Below are positions 1 through 8,633 of a stretch of DNA of 64,000 bases, piece after piece. Origin of the DNA: Clostridia bacterium (GTDB taxonomy: Bacteria; Bacillota; Clostridia; Oscillospirales; CAG-272); assembly GCA_017937135.1 (NCBI GenBank), contig JAGBEE010000023.1, positions 33,731 to 97,730 on the forward strand. Direction: 5' to 3'. The notes beneath the pieces were generated by a model. That model was not told the DNA's origin. It did not search any database and saw only the letters and a list, made by a program, of their open reading frames with translations. The translations under genes and the position numbers were made by a program. Numbering within the stretch: the first letter of the stretch is position 1; each line of letters opens with the position of its first letter.

Positions 1-276
1 GGACTTGAGCCTATGAACGAGGTTATAAATCGGCTTAACAGCTTTATAAAGGATAATGTTTCAATGGGGGAATGCGTTATAGTTGTAACGCATGGCTCTG
101 TTACAAAAATTTTTGCAAAAAATGCAAAGCATTCGCCAAGTGTGACTAATTTTAATGAGCTTTTAAGCAATTGCCATATGGTAATTTATTCATTTGACGG
201 AAACGAGGTTTTGCTTGAGGGATATAATATTTCCCCTGACAAATTATCAGAATTTATACTTAAAAATATGGAGTAA
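1..276 (+). CDS. Histidine phosphatase family protein, C-terminal fragment
   Basis: The frame is open at the first base of the window, so this is the C-terminal part of a longer gene; the first Met visible (base 13) is probably internal. The visible part has a helix followed by VIVVTHGSVTK, which matches the second catalytic-His segment of the phosphoglycerate mutase-like histidine phosphatase superfamily (usual form VTHGG). Members remove phosphate from sugar phosphates, cobalamin precursors or other small molecules, and the fragment does not show which. The next gene starts 2 bases after the stop, so the two are probably in one operon. The RHG motif that would confirm the family lies outside the window. 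Confidence 0.7.
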   Translation, partial: GLEPMNEVINRLNSFIKDNVSMGECVIVVTHGSVTKIFAKNAKHSPSVTNFNELLSNCHMVIYSFDGNEVLLEGYNISPDKLSEFILKNME

Positions 277-278
277 TA

Positions 279-992
279 ATGAAAAAGATAACTTCCCTTC
301 TACTACTATGTATTGTCCTATCACTTACGCTTATATCGTTGGTTAGCTGTGGTGAGCCATCGGTTGATAAGGACTATATTTACGACGGAAAATCTCTTAT
401 TGGAAAATGGCGCGAGGAGGAATACGACCCAGCTTTTTATCAAACATATGAGTTTACAAATGACGGCAAGGTAATTTGTAAAACGCACAAGTATGGTATT
501 GATTTACAGTCCCTTGGCGGCACTTATAAAATAGAGGATAACAACAAGCTAATAATTTCTTATAGTGACGGTATAACTGACACTAACCCATTCTCTATTG
601 ACAGAGGTGGCAAGCTAACTATGCAAATTCTTTCAAGCGAGGATTTTGGCTATATGTGCCTTGTGCCCTACGACCTTGAATATAATTTATTAAATGATGA
701 TATTGTCGGCTCTTGGGCATCAGTAGATAACGAGAGTGAGATATTTACATTTAATAAGGACTACACGGGCTCTATTAAGGGTGGTAAGGAGGAATACTTC
801 TTCACATATTCTCTTAATGGAAATGAGCTTTGTATGTGTGTAGAGTTTGTGCCAGGCTTCAAGGATGAGAAAACAAGCTTTATGCTTATGGAATATACTG
901 CACACAGTGGCAAGCTTGTACTGTTCTCCGAGGTCGAGGACAAAAACGGTAATGTAGAAGAAAAGAAAATAGAGTTTGAGAGGGTTAAATAA
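279..992 (+). CDS. Putative lipoprotein with two GxW beta-type repeats
   Basis: A 237-residue protein with a lipoprotein leader: basic start, hydrophobic core and lipobox LVSC with the Cys at about residue 24, so it should be anchored on the outer face of the membrane. The mature part has two similar units, one starting LIGKWREEE (about residue 40) and one IVGSWASVD (about 145). Each is followed by a strand of the form YEFTNDGKV or FTFNKDYTGS, resembling the lipocalin-like or DUF5640-like domains common in Clostridia lipoproteins; that assignment is by pattern only. GGAG stands 5 bases before the ATG. Its stop overlaps the next start (TAATG). Function unknown. Confidence 0.75.
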   Translation: MKKITSLLLLCIVLSLTLISLVSCGEPSVDKDYIYDGKSLIGKWREEEYDPAFYQTYEFTNDGKVICKTHKYGIDLQSLGGTYKIEDNNKLIISYSDGITDTNPFSIDRGGKLTMQILSSEDFGYMCLVPYDLEYNLLNDDIVGSWASVDNESEIFTFNKDYTGSIKGGKEEYFFTYSLNGNELCMCVEFVPGFKDEKTSFMLMEYTAHSGKLVLFSEVEDKNGNVEEKKIEFERVK

Positions 993-1534
993 TGGAGCTT
1001 TTTGAAAAGAAAATAAAGTCCGAGCAAATTTTTGACGGTGTTATTGTTAAGCTCTTTGTTGATGAGGTTGAGCTCCCTGACGGAAAAAGAGCAAGACGTG
1101 AAATTGTAAGACACCCTGGTGCTGTTTGCATTGTGCCTGTTACCAATGAAGGCGAGGTAATTATGGTAAAGCAATTCAGATACCCATTTGGCGAGGTTTT
1201 GCTCGAAATTCCAGCAGGAAAATTAGAGCCTGGCGAGGACCCGCTTGAGGCTGTCAAGCGTGAGCTTGAGGAGGAAAGTGGTGTCGTTGCAGGTAAAATT
1301 GAGCACATTGGCGAGCTTTACACTACTGTTGCAATATTTGACGAGAAAATTCAAATGTATTTAGCAACCGATTTATCATACACAAGCGCACACCCTGATG
1401 ACGAGGAATTTTTAGAGGTTGAAAAAATACCTCTTGACGTATTGGTTAAAATGACTATGGAGGGCAAAATACGCGATTCCAAGACGCAAGTTGCCATTTT
1501 AAAGGCAGATAAAATTTTGTCGGAAAGAAAGTGA
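992..1534 (+). CDS. NUDIX hydrolase, ADP-ribose pyrophosphatase type
   Basis: A 180-residue protein with a complete NUDIX box (GX5EX7REUXEEXGU) at about residues 76-98, beginning GKLEPGED and ending RELEEESGV. The preceding EIPAGK and the VKQFRYP segment are typical of ADP-ribose pyrophosphatases (NudF type), which hydrolyse ADP-ribose to AMP and ribose 5-phosphate in the cytoplasm. Length is normal for that group. It is translationally coupled to the upstream lipoprotein by a TAATG overlap and followed after 9 bases by the CPBP protease gene, so all four genes at the left edge are likely co-transcribed. Exact substrate is inferred. Confidence 0.88.
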   Translation: MELFEKKIKSEQIFDGVIVKLFVDEVELPDGKRARREIVRHPGAVCIVPVTNEGEVIMVKQFRYPFGEVLLEIPAGKLEPGEDPLEAVKRELEEESGVVAGKIEHIGELYTTVAIFDEKIQMYLATDLSYTSAHPDDEEFLEVEKIPLDVLVKMTMEGKIRDSKTQVAILKADKILSERK

Positions 1535-1543
1535 TTTTACGAA

Positions 1544-2578
1544 ATGAGCTTTAAAGAATATATTACAGTAAAAAGAACTAAGATGATAGACGAGGCAAGC
1601 TTTGGGCACAAGCCATTAAAGCTTGGACAGTCAATTCTTGCATTCGTTATATTTTATATAATTGTGTCCCTTCTTGAAGCGTTTATTGTTGGAATACCAA
1701 CGTATATATATACATTAAGGGCAACGCAGGCTCACACGGGGCTACAACAGCTAATAAGCGATTATACATCGGGTCTTATATCTGCTGATGAATATTCCTC
1801 AGCATATAATGCTATTGCTCTTGAAATAGCCGAGAGTCTTCCCTCCTGGCTTGGAATAGTTAGTCTTTTTGCAACTGCTATTACAATTGTCGCTTGTATT
1901 TATTTCTGCGTTAAGCGCGAAAACAGACCAATAACCTCTATGGGTATTCGCAAAAATGGCGCTGTCCCCGAATATTTACTTGGAGCTTTAATTGGGGGAG
2001 TGATGTTCTCCCTTGCCTATTTATTCGCATATGTGACGGGGAGTGTCGAAGTTTCCGGTGTTGCAGACAAATTTCAGCCAATTATTATAGTTTATCTGCT
2101 CGCTTTTATAATACAGGGTGCATCTGAGGAATTTTTGGTAAGAGGCTATTTTATGGTTTCGCTTGCAAGAGATAACAGAGCATCTGTTGCTATTGGGGTA
2201 AGCTCGTTAGCGTTTGGTCTTTTACACCTGTTTAACTCTGGCTTTAATATCATTGCATTTATAAATATTGTTTTATTTGGAATTTTCTTAGGAATTTATG
2301 TATATAAGCGTGGTAGCATTTTTGGTGCGTGCGCTATTCACTCTATGTGGAATTTCATACAGGGTAACGTTTTTGGAGTGAGCGTTAGCGGCTCTAATGC
2401 TATGCCCTCTATTATCTCAACGAAAATGGGAGAGCTTGATATTATCAATGGTGGCGATTTTGGATTAGAGGGTGGTTTGGCTGTTACTATTATAATTGTA
2501 ATAGCAATTGCAGTTTTACTCTTCACAAAAACAAAGGAAAGTGAAATTTCCGAGGTTCAAATCGAATATTTTGCATAA
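1544..2578 (+). CDS. CPBP family intramembrane metalloprotease
   Basis: A 344-residue polytopic membrane protein with hydrophobic segments at about residues 28-52, 103-123, 143-163, 178-190, 215-228, 235-253 and 310-330. It carries the CPBP (CAAX protease and bacteriocin-processing) motifs: EEFLVR with Glu195, Glu196 and Arg200, His228 in a FGLLH segment, and His266 in a CAIHSMWN segment. These residues form the active site of the Rce1-like glutamate intramembrane proteases. Family members act in prenyl-protein processing, bacteriocin immunity or unknown proteolysis; the substrate here is not evident. It is the last gene of the left-edge cluster, and a new promoter follows. Confidence 0.85.
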   Translation: MSFKEYITVKRTKMIDEASFGHKPLKLGQSILAFVIFYIIVSLLEAFIVGIPTYIYTLRATQAHTGLQQLISDYTSGLISADEYSSAYNAIALEIAESLPSWLGIVSLFATAITIVACIYFCVKRENRPITSMGIRKNGAVPEYLLGALIGGVMFSLAYLFAYVTGSVEVSGVADKFQPIIIVYLLAFIIQGASEEFLVRGYFMVSLARDNRASVAIGVSSLAFGLLHLFNSGFNIIAFINIVLFGIFLGIYVYKRGSIFGACAIHSMWNFIQGNVFGVSVSGSNAMPSIISTKMGELDIINGGDFGLEGGLAVTIIIVIAIAVLLFTKTKESEISEVQIEYFA

Positions 2579-2603
2579 ATTTTCACTTATATTTGAAAAA
2601 ATA

Positions 2604-2632
2604 TTGACTTTTTAAATATAAAATTATATAAT
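2604..2632 (+). promoter_or_regulatory. Sigma-A promoter of the amino-acid ABC operon
   Basis: TTGACT (2604-2609) and a consensus TATAAT (2627-2632) are separated by exactly 17 bases. The substrate-binding protein gene starts at 2671 with AAGGAG at 2658-2663. Confidence 0.85.
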
Positions 2633-2670
2633 AATACAGTAAATACAATATTTTTACAAGGAGATTTAAA

Positions 2671-3492
2671 ATGAAAAAAATTATCGCACTCATTCTTACT
2701 TTGGTAATAATGACACTTTCTCTTGCAATCTTCACAGGCTGCGGAGAGGACACATTGGTTGTTTATACCGAATCAGGCTTCGCACCATTTGAATACGTTA
2801 AAAACGGCGAAATTGTCGGTGTTGACGTTGATATTATGAACTTGGTTGGCGAAAAGCTTGGCAAAGAGATTGTTTTTGATGACGTTGACTTCGATATTAT
2901 CGTTGACGAGGTTTCAAAGGGTAATCTTACAAACATTGGCGCAGCAGGTATCTCTGTAACACCAGCTCGCCAAGAAAAGGTTGACTTTTCAAACGAATAC
3001 TACACAGCAGAGCTTTACGTTATTTATCTTAACGAAAAGAGCGGCACATTTGAAAGCATGACCACTGATAATGTTACTGGCATTTATTGGGAATCCTTGA
3101 AGGGCAAGAACATTGCTGTTCAAGCAGGTACAACTGCAGACCTCTTTGCTGCTGATGAAATTGAAAAGGGCTTGCTTAAGGACTCCGGCGCTAAGCTTAC
3201 TACATATGCTACATTAGCAAACGCAGTTGCTGACGTTGGTTTGAACGTTGACGTTCTTATTATCGACGAGCTTCCAGCTAAGAAGCTTATCGAGGGCAAC
3301 AACAAGCTTAAGGCTTCTCCTCTTTACTACAAGGGTGAAGATGGCGAGGCTGACGAGGCAGCTACTGACACATACGCTATTTGCGTTACTAAGGGTCAAA
3401 CAGAGCTCTTAGAGGCAATTAACGAGGTTTTAGCTGAGCTTGGCGAGGAAGGCATTCAAGCACTTGTTGATAAGCATCTCGGCATAAAATAA
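2671..3492 (+). CDS. Amino-acid ABC transporter substrate-binding lipoprotein
   Basis: A 273-residue family 3 solute-binding protein. The leader ends in FTGC (Cys at about residue 24), so the protein is lipid-anchored outside the membrane. The mature start VVYTESGFAPFEY and the later GVDVDIMNLVGEKLG are the hallmark of polar amino-acid binding proteins (HisJ/GlnH type), and the second lobe has VQAGTTAD. It should capture an amino acid and hand it to the permease and ATPase encoded just downstream. It has its own strong promoter, and a stem-loop lies between it and the permease gene, an arrangement that usually lets the binding protein be made in excess. Which amino acid is bound cannot be read here. 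Confidence 0.9.
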   Translation: MKKIIALILTLVIMTLSLAIFTGCGEDTLVVYTESGFAPFEYVKNGEIVGVDVDIMNLVGEKLGKEIVFDDVDFDIIVDEVSKGNLTNIGAAGISVTPARQEKVDFSNEYYTAELYVIYLNEKSGTFESMTTDNVTGIYWESLKGKNIAVQAGTTADLFAADEIEKGLLKDSGAKLTTYATLANAVADVGLNVDVLIIDELPAKKLIEGNNKLKASPLYYKGEDGEADEAATDTYAICVTKGQTELLEAINEVLAELGEEGIQALVDKHLGIK

Positions 3493-3503
3493 TAATATCA
3501 AAG

Positions 3504-3528
3504 ATAGGAAGGCTTTGAGCCTTCCTAT
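3504..3528 (+). terminator. Intercistronic stem-loop after the binding-protein gene
   Basis: ATAGGAAGGC (3504-3513) pairs perfectly with GCCTTCCTAT (3519-3528) across a 5-base loop. Only three T follow, so this is more likely a leaky terminator or mRNA stabiliser than a full stop; it would raise binding protein over permease. Confidence 0.65.
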
Positions 3529-3542
3529 TTGTGAGAGGAAAT

Positions 3543-4244
3543 ATGTTATTTAACGATATATTTAAAATACTCTCTTCTGGAGAGTTTATGGGCTATGTAT
3601 TTGAAGGCTTGCTTCATACGCTCATAATTACCGTAATAGCTGCGCTTATCGGTCTTGTGCTCGGCTTTATCGTTGCTCTTGTTAAAATATCTGCAGAAAA
3701 TAACAAGTATATGAAAATACCTGCTATTATCTGTCAAATTTATACAACCGTATTCCGTGGCACGCCTGTTGCGCTACAGCTATTTATTATGGTTTTTGCA
3801 GTTTTCGCAATTCCTGGCTTCAAGCCATATGCGGCAATACTTACCTTTGGTATAAACTCGGGCGCTTACGTGTCTGAAAGCATACGTGCAGGTATTTCCT
3901 CAGTTGACAGAGGTCAGCTTGAGGCAGGGCGCGCATTAGGCTTAACCTGGAACAAAACAATGATAAAAATCATTATGCCACAGGCTATTAAAAATATTAT
4001 CCCCGCTATTGGTAATGAAATTATCGCACTACTTAAGGAAACATCAATTATTGGAATGATTGGCGCAACAGCTGGCACTCTTACCTTCGACCTTAATGCA
4101 GCGTCGGAGACTATTTACAAGAGTGTGCCTAACTTCCTTGCTTGTGGCTTGATTGTTGGCGCATTCTATCTTGCAATTGTGTATCTTTTAACCTTTGTTA
4201 TAAAAATCATAGAAAAGAGGTTGAGAGCAAGTGATAAGCGTTAA
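3543..4244 (+). CDS. Amino-acid ABC transporter permease
   Basis: A 233-residue inner-membrane permease of the HisM/GlnP type. An in-frame GTG at 3531 would add 4 residues, but the ATG at 3543 has GAGAGG just ahead and is preferred. Hydrophobic segments lie at about 15-45, 50-70, 85-110, 185-205 and 208-228. The EAA loop, which docks on the ATPase, reads [12 protein letters not shown] and is followed by [17 protein letters not shown]. The pore is presumably a homodimer since only one permease gene is present. The 3' end overlaps the ATPase gene by 14 bases, showing translational coupling. Confidence 0.9.
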   Translation: MLFNDIFKILSSGEFMGYVFEGLLHTLIITVIAALIGLVLGFIVALVKISAENNKYMKIPAIICQIYTTVFRGTPVALQLFIMVFAVFAIPGFKPYAAILTFGINSGAYVSESIRAGISSVDRGQLEAGRALGLTWNKTMIKIIMPQAIKNIIPAIGNEIIALLKETSIIGMIGATAGTLTFDLNAASETIYKSVPNFLACGLIVGAFYLAIVYLLTFVIKIIEKRLRASDKR

Positions 4245-5154
4245 GAATATTTTTAAAAATTTTGATAAATTAGAGGTTTTAAAGGGAGTTTCCTGTGAGA
4301 TTCAAAAGGGCGAAAGAGTTGTTCTTATTGGCCCGTCTGGAAGTGGAAAAAGCACACTTCTACGTTGTATGAATCTATTAGAGGAGCCAACCTATGGTGA
4401 GGTTTGGCTTGAAAGCGACCTATTAACAAGCATTGACCCTTATTTACACCTTGATATAATAAGACTTTCTAAAACATATAAGGAGCTTTTTTCTCAAAGA
4501 AAGGAAGCAAATCCTCAAATGAGCGACGAAGAAATTGACTCGTATCTAATTTCCGAAATAAAGGAAAAGGACTTGCTTAAAAAGCATGAGGGTAAGGAAT
4601 ACAAGAAAGCTATTAAGGAGCTTGAAAAGAAAAACAGGGTTGATATAAATCTTGCCCGTCGTGATATGGGTATGGTTTTTCAGCACTTTAATTTGTTTAA
4701 TAATTTAACTGTTATTGATAATTTAACCTTGACTCCTGTTACTCTTGGCCTAAAAACCAAGGAGGAGGCTGAAAAAACAGCAATGGAGCTTCTTAAAAGG
4801 ATAGGACTTTCAGATAAGCGTGATGAATATCCTGCGAAGCTATCGGGCGGACAAAAGCAACGTATCGCAATTGTGCGCGCGCTCGCTATGAATCCTAAGG
4901 TTATGCTATTTGACGAGCCGACAAGCGCGCTCGACCCCGAAATGGTTGGTGAGGTGCTTGACTTAATTAAAGAGCTTGCTGACGAGGGAATGACTATGGT
5001 TATAGTTACCCACGAAATGGGCTTCGCAAAAGAGGTTGGAACAAGAGTTTTGTTTATGGATAATGGAAAAATCGCCGAGGAAGGCACTCCAAGTGAGGTT
5101 TTTGATAATCCTAAAAATCCACGTACTATTCAATTTTTAAAGGCTGTGCTTTAA
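4231..5154 (+). CDS. Amino-acid ABC transporter ATP-binding protein with a large insertion
   Basis: A 307-residue cytoplasmic ATPase with a GTG start inside the permease gene. All nucleotide-binding motifs are present: Walker [10 protein letters not shown] (about 34-42), Q-loop Gln151 in MVFQHFN, signature LSGGQ (204-208), Walker B LFDEP (226-230) and H-loop His261. The family (GlnQ/HisP) is normally about 240 residues. The excess lies between the strand ending GEVWL (about 60) and RRDMGMVFQ (about 143): some 70 extra residues, strongly charged (many Lys and Glu), predicted helical or coiled coil by eye. The insertion is in frame and does not break any motif, so it is a real part of the protein. 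Its role is unknown. Confidence 0.9.
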   Translation: MISVKNIFKNFDKLEVLKGVSCEIQKGERVVLIGPSGSGKSTLLRCMNLLEEPTYGEVWLESDLLTSIDPYLHLDIIRLSKTYKELFSQRKEANPQMSDEEIDSYLISEIKEKDLLKKHEGKEYKKAIKELEKKNRVDINLARRDMGMVFQHFNLFNNLTVIDNLTLTPVTLGLKTKEEAEKTAMELLKRIGLSDKRDEYPAKLSGGQKQRIAIVRALAMNPKVMLFDEPTSALDPEMVGEVLDLIKELADEGMTMVIVTHEMGFAKEVGTRVLFMDNGKIAEEGTPSEVFDNPKNPRTIQFLKAVL

Positions 5155-5188
5155 GAAGCAGGAAAATAAAACGAAGGGAGATGATATC

Positions 5189-5647
5189 TTGAAATACGAA
5201 AAATCTTGTGGCACTATAGTTTTTCGCAAAACAAGAGGAAAATACGCAGTGCTGCTTATAAAAAATAGATATACGGATTTCTGGTCATTTCCTAAGGGAC
5301 ACGTAGAGGCTGGGGAGAATGAATACCAAACAGCAATACGTGAAACACGTGAGGAAACAGGCATTGAGGTAAAGATTGAAAATGGCTTTAGAATGGAGTC
5401 AATTTACTTAATAGGTAAAAAGAAAAACACTGAAAAAAAGGTTGTTTACTTCACTGCTCTTACAACTCGCGCATATGTAGTCCCACAGGCAGAGGAAATT
5501 TCTGCATTTCATTGGTTCTTTGAGGACGAGTTCCCATATGAGCAAACCTTTGATAATGATAAGCTAATATTTGCCGAGGCGCTTAAATTTATAAAATCAC
5601 GCTTTGGTGAGGCTACTGAAAAAACTATTTTTCATAAAAAGAATTAA
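5189..5647 (+). CDS. NUDIX hydrolase, diadenosine polyphosphate type
   Basis: A 152-residue protein with a full NUDIX box at about residues 37-59, starting GHVEAGE and ending RETREETGI. The order KSCGTIVFR, WSFPKGHVE and the short length resemble bacterial Ap4A hydrolases (MutT/NudA-like), which cleave dinucleoside tetraphosphates in the cytoplasm; the substrate is inferred. The start is TTG at 5189: AAGGGAG at 5174-5180 is correctly spaced for it, while the ATG at 5181 is out of frame and soon stops. It follows the ABC ATPase by 34 bases, so it is probably the last gene of that operon, ended by the hairpin at 5654. Confidence 0.83.
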   Translation: MKYEKSCGTIVFRKTRGKYAVLLIKNRYTDFWSFPKGHVEAGENEYQTAIRETREETGIEVKIENGFRMESIYLIGKKKNTEKKVVYFTALTTRAYVVPQAEEISAFHWFFEDEFPYEQTFDNDKLIFAEALKFIKSRFGEATEKTIFHKKN

Positions 5648-5653
5648 AAAATA

Positions 5654-5677
5654 CACCTCGTTTTTAACAACGAGGTG
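5654..5677. terminator. Bidirectional terminator
   Basis: CACCTCGTT (5654-5662) pairs with AACGAGGTG (5669-5677). T-rich tracts flank both sides on the respective strands, so it can end the NUDIX transcript (+) and that of the small coupled ORF (-). Confidence 0.85.
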
Positions 5678-5695
5678 CTTTTTTGTTTGTTTTTA

Positions 5696-5875
5696 TTAGA
5701 AGTCTAAAAGGTTATCAATATCAACAACGCCTGTGCCCTTGTTTACTACGCCAATTTCGTTTCCGCCCTCATCGAAAACGGGAACCTTTGTATGTACTAT
5801 TGACGCTACGGATTCTTCCATAATGTCGTTTGTTTCGATAATCTCTTTTGTGTACTTAGGTTCGGTATATATCAT
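5696..5875 (-). CDS. Small 59-residue protein coupled to the secreted protein gene
   Basis: Reading on the minus strand from the ATG at 5875 gives a 59-residue acidic protein that starts MIYTEPKYTKEI and ends VDIDNLLDF. The ATG overlaps the stop of the 572-residue secreted protein (TAATG), and AGGAGG lies about 10 bases upstream, inside the end of that gene. There is no signal peptide and no membrane segment. The tight coupling and strong ribosome site argue it is real despite its size. I do not recognise the family. It could be a cytoplasmic partner or regulator of the secreted protein; this is inference from position only. Confidence 0.7.
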   Translation of the reverse strand: MIYTEPKYTKEIIETNDIMEESVASIVHTKVPVFDEGGNEIGVVNKGTGVVDIDNLLDF

Positions 5876-7593
5876 TATGCTAATACCTCCTCTTTTGTTG
5901 GTACAACTGCATCAAGGCTTGTTGCCTCTACAAATGTTCCACCAAGTCCAGTGTATGTTACTGTAGTTGGGAGAGTTGCATCTGATGCCATACCATAGTC
6001 CATATAAACTATGCCACCATCAACCTCTACGTAGCCACAGCAGTAAAGCGCTGTATCCTGTGTTGCTGATGTAATGCCATATATCTTCATTTCCATTATG
6101 TCATAGCTTCTATTTGTGAAATCTACGCTTATTACACCATTTACAAAGGATGTACCTATGTTAAGTGTGCCAAGTGCGCCATTTGCTGCTAAAATACCAT
6201 ATTTTATTGGTGTTGTTGCGTACTTGTTGTAGTCAGCTATTGCTTCTTTATTCACTTGGAAGCTTTGCATAATTGCACCTGTTGCATTTGAGTAGCCTCT
6301 AATTACGAAGAGTGCTGGTGCATCTGCTGTTGCATCATCGTAATTTTCTTGACATCTATCACATACATATACGTAATATCCGTTTGCCAAGTAGTTGCCA
6401 TTGTAGTTAATGGAAACATATGCCACTCCGTCAGCGTGTGTATGTCCGAGAGCATCTGCTGTTACTTTAGTTTCCATTTCCTTGCCACAGAAGCAATACG
6501 TATATGACATACCATTTTTTGAACAGGTTACATCTATGATTTTGTCGTTTGCTGTGTCATGTAGATGGTCGCCATCTACCATATCTGTAAATTCTCCCCA
6601 GCTACCATTATAAGAAGCTTTCTTAGCATCTACGCCAAAGTAATATGTGGTCTTCGGTGTAAGGGACATACTTGTAGCATTTTCCGAGCTAATATTAGGA
6701 AAATATATATTAGTTGAACTTAGCTTATTACTACCGATAGTATCGTTTACTACCACACCATTGGCATCAGAAGTTAAAAATACAAATTTACCTGGTATAT
6801 TTGATGAATTATCAATATTCCAGCCAGATCCAATGCCATTTGCTGTACTAGGGAATACCCATACCTTAGTAGTAGCATTTGTTTTGAAATTATAGAAATT
6901 ACCCTCAACCAAGGTGGACTTGAAATAGTAAACCTCAGGTGCCTCAGTATCATTTGGTGTATTCATTAAAAATACATTAGATGAGCCCATATTAGAAAAT
7001 GTGCCTGAACCAATATTAGTAATTGAACGACCCAAATACAACCCTTTAAGAGAGTTCAAATTAGCTAAAAATTGTCCTGGTAATGTGGTAATCGCTGAAT
7101 TATCGTCAAAAATTATATACTCAACCTTAGCTCCATTAAAAAACCATGTGCTAAGACCATCATTTGTATATCCCTGACCAAAGGTTACATGAGTAGGTGT
7201 TTGGTTTTGGTAAAAATCTCCGTTAGTTTTTGTTAGAGTTTTGCCCGTGTTAAGCTTTAACAGGTTCTTAAATAATGAGTCTTTCTTAAAGTATCCACCA
7301 GTGGTGACACCATTTGGTACACAAAGCTCAACTACGTTGGAATCCGAATAAGATTTCCCTGTTTTTCCGTTTAGCCAGTTATAGTCGGTTTCAAATGCTG
7401 TAGAGTCAATAAAAATGTAGTATGATGGATAGGTACAGCCATCATCAAAAACAACTAATTCTGTTTGGTCGTAGGTAAGATTAATCTTTTCTTCGTAAGA
7501 GTCAAAGGTAATTACCTGTGCGTTAACAGAAATTGCAAGTAGGCAAACAAGAATGCCTACCATCGTTATAAGCAATGCTATTTTTCTTTTCAT
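5875..7593 (-). CDS. Secreted protein with LRR-like segment and shared C-terminal domain
   Basis: A 572-residue protein with a clear Sec signal peptide (basic start, hydrophobic residues 5-22, likely cut after VNAQ). The middle has short beta/LRR_5-like (BspA type) units such as KVEYIIFDDNSAITTLPGQF and LKGLYLGRSITNIGSGTF. Around residue 360-415 are Cys pairs of the form CSKNG, CFCG and CDRCQ. The last 150 residues match the C-terminal part of the 1050-residue secreted protein at 21395-24547 in order and spacing (ALFVIRGYS, IKYGILAA, MKIYGI, SLDAVVP). It is probably a cell-surface or exported glycan-binding protein; no catalytic motif is visible. It diverges from an AraC regulator and is followed by a coupled small ORF. 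Confidence 0.75.
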   Translation of the reverse strand: MKRKIALLITMVGILVCLLAISVNAQVITFDSYEEKINLTYDQTELVVFDDGCTYPSYYIFIDSTAFETDYNWLNGKTGKSYSDSNVVELCVPNGVTTGGYFKKDSLFKNLLKLNTGKTLTKTNGDFYQNQTPTHVTFGQGYTNDGLSTWFFNGAKVEYIIFDDNSAITTLPGQFLANLNSLKGLYLGRSITNIGSGTFSNMGSSNVFLMNTPNDTEAPEVYYFKSTLVEGNFYNFKTNATTKVWVFPSTANGIGSGWNIDNSSNIPGKFVFLTSDANGVVVNDTIGSNKLSSTNIYFPNISSENATSMSLTPKTTYYFGVDAKKASYNGSWGEFTDMVDGDHLHDTANDKIIDVTCSKNGMSYTYCFCGKEMETKVTADALGHTHADGVAYVSINYNGNYLANGYYVYVCDRCQENYDDATADAPALFVIRGYSNATGAIMQSFQVNKEAIADYNKYATTPIKYGILAANGALGTLNIGTSFVNGVISVDFTNRSYDIMEMKIYGITSATQDTALYCCGYVEVDGGIVYMDYGMASDATLPTTVTYTGLGGTFVEATSLDAVVPTKEEVLA

Positions 7594-7626
7594 AAACTTC
7601 TCCTTATAATTTTATTTTTCAATTTC

Positions 7627-7672
7627 ATTATACAATGTGCGAATTGACTTTTCTTGCTATTTAGTGTATAAT
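7627..7672. promoter_or_regulatory. Overlapping divergent promoters of araC-like gene and secreted protein
   Basis: On the plus strand TTGACT (7644-7649) and TATAAT (7667-7672) with a 17-base spacer serve the AraC-family gene. On the minus strand a TATAAT at 7632-7627 serves the secreted protein gene but its -35 is poor, as is usual for a promoter that needs an activator. The two promoters lie within 46 bases, so the AraC protein is a natural candidate activator. Confidence 0.65.
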
Positions 7673-7704
7673 ATACTTATAAAATTTGTCATAGCGAGGT
7701 ATTT

Positions 7705-8484
7705 ATGGTCTACGAATTTTCAAATTTCGGTACTATGCAAAACTATTTTATCAAAAGTGGAGAAAATCTTTCATTTTACGAGCATATGCACAATTCCTTC
7801 GAGCTTTTCCTTGTTTTGGAGGGAGAAACAATTGTTACTGTTAACGAAATCGAATATATACTAAGCGCAGGAGAGGCTGTTTTAATATTTCCGAATCAAG
7901 CTCATTCCTTTTTTAGTAAAAGAGCAAAGCACACATATTTGATTTTTTCACAGGATTTAGTCAAAGCCTTTTCCTCACAGGTCTTATACAAGATTCCAAA
8001 AAGCAACAAATTTACTCCATCCAAAGAAATTTTGAATTTGCTTTTTAAAACAGGGGTAAACGATTCGCTCTTAAAGAAAAAGGGGGTTTTATATTCTCTT
8101 TTATCAGAATTTGATGAGACAGCAGAATATATTGAAAAGGACAGATTAAATCTTCGCTTTTTAGAAAAGGCTCTTGAATTTGTGGAAAACAACTTCACAG
8201 GAGATTGTTCCCTATCAAACGCATCCTCTCAGCTTGGATACTCTTATACTTATATTTCAAAGCATTTTCAAAAAAGCTTTGGAATTTCCTTTAATTCCTT
8301 TGTCAACCAGTACAGAATAAGCAAGGCTTGTCATTTATTAAAAAACTCGGATTTGTCCGTGCTCGAATGCTCTATGGAATGCGGCTATTCCTCTTTATAT
8401 TCCTTTATAAGAAACTTTAAGGCAATATGTAATGTAACCCCCAGTGAATACAGAAAAAAAAGACCTGTTATTCCTTTGTTTTAA
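7705..8484 (+). CDS. AraC family transcriptional regulator
   Basis: A 259-residue regulator. The N-terminal 90 residues look like a cupin sugar- or ligand-sensing domain (MHNSFELFLVLEGE, then LSAGEAVLIFPNQAHSF). The C-terminal 100 residues are the double helix-turn-helix of AraC/XylS proteins: first HTH around SNASSQLGYSYTYISKHF, second around ECSMECGYSSLYSFIRNF, ending in the family signature VTPSEYRK. GAGGT precedes the ATG. It lies divergent to the secreted protein gene, with promoters that overlap, so local control of that gene is likely. The ligand is unknown. Confidence 0.9.
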   Translation: MVYEFSNFGTMQNYFIKSGENLSFYEHMHNSFELFLVLEGETIVTVNEIEYILSAGEAVLIFPNQAHSFFSKRAKHTYLIFSQDLVKAFSSQVLYKIPKSNKFTPSKEILNLLFKTGVNDSLLKKKGVLYSLLSEFDETAEYIEKDRLNLRFLEKALEFVENNFTGDCSLSNASSQLGYSYTYISKHFQKSFGISFNSFVNQYRISKACHLLKNSDLSVLECSMECGYSSLYSFIRNFKAICNVTPSEYRKKRPVIPLF

Positions 8485-8599
8485 TTTTTTTACATGATGC
8501 AAAAATAAACCAAATAATACTATTTTTATTAAATAAAAAAGCCATACAGATTTCTCTATACAGCTTTTCTATTATTGAATTTAAAATTGACATTAAAAC

Positions 8600-8623
8600 C
8601 CCAACCTCAAAAACGAGGTTGGG
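8600..8623. terminator. Bidirectional terminator between convergent genes
   Basis: CCCAACCTC (8600-8608) pairs with GAGGTTGGG (8615-8623), followed by TTTTT on the plus strand and TTTT on the minus strand. It separates the convergent AraC gene and the membrane-protein gene. Confidence 0.85.
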
Positions 8624-8633
8624 TTTTTGGTGT

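Noticed and set aside
761-1174. Minus-strand ORF across the lipoprotein and NUDIX genes
   Set aside because: Spans two genes with clear plus-strand products; no start signals.
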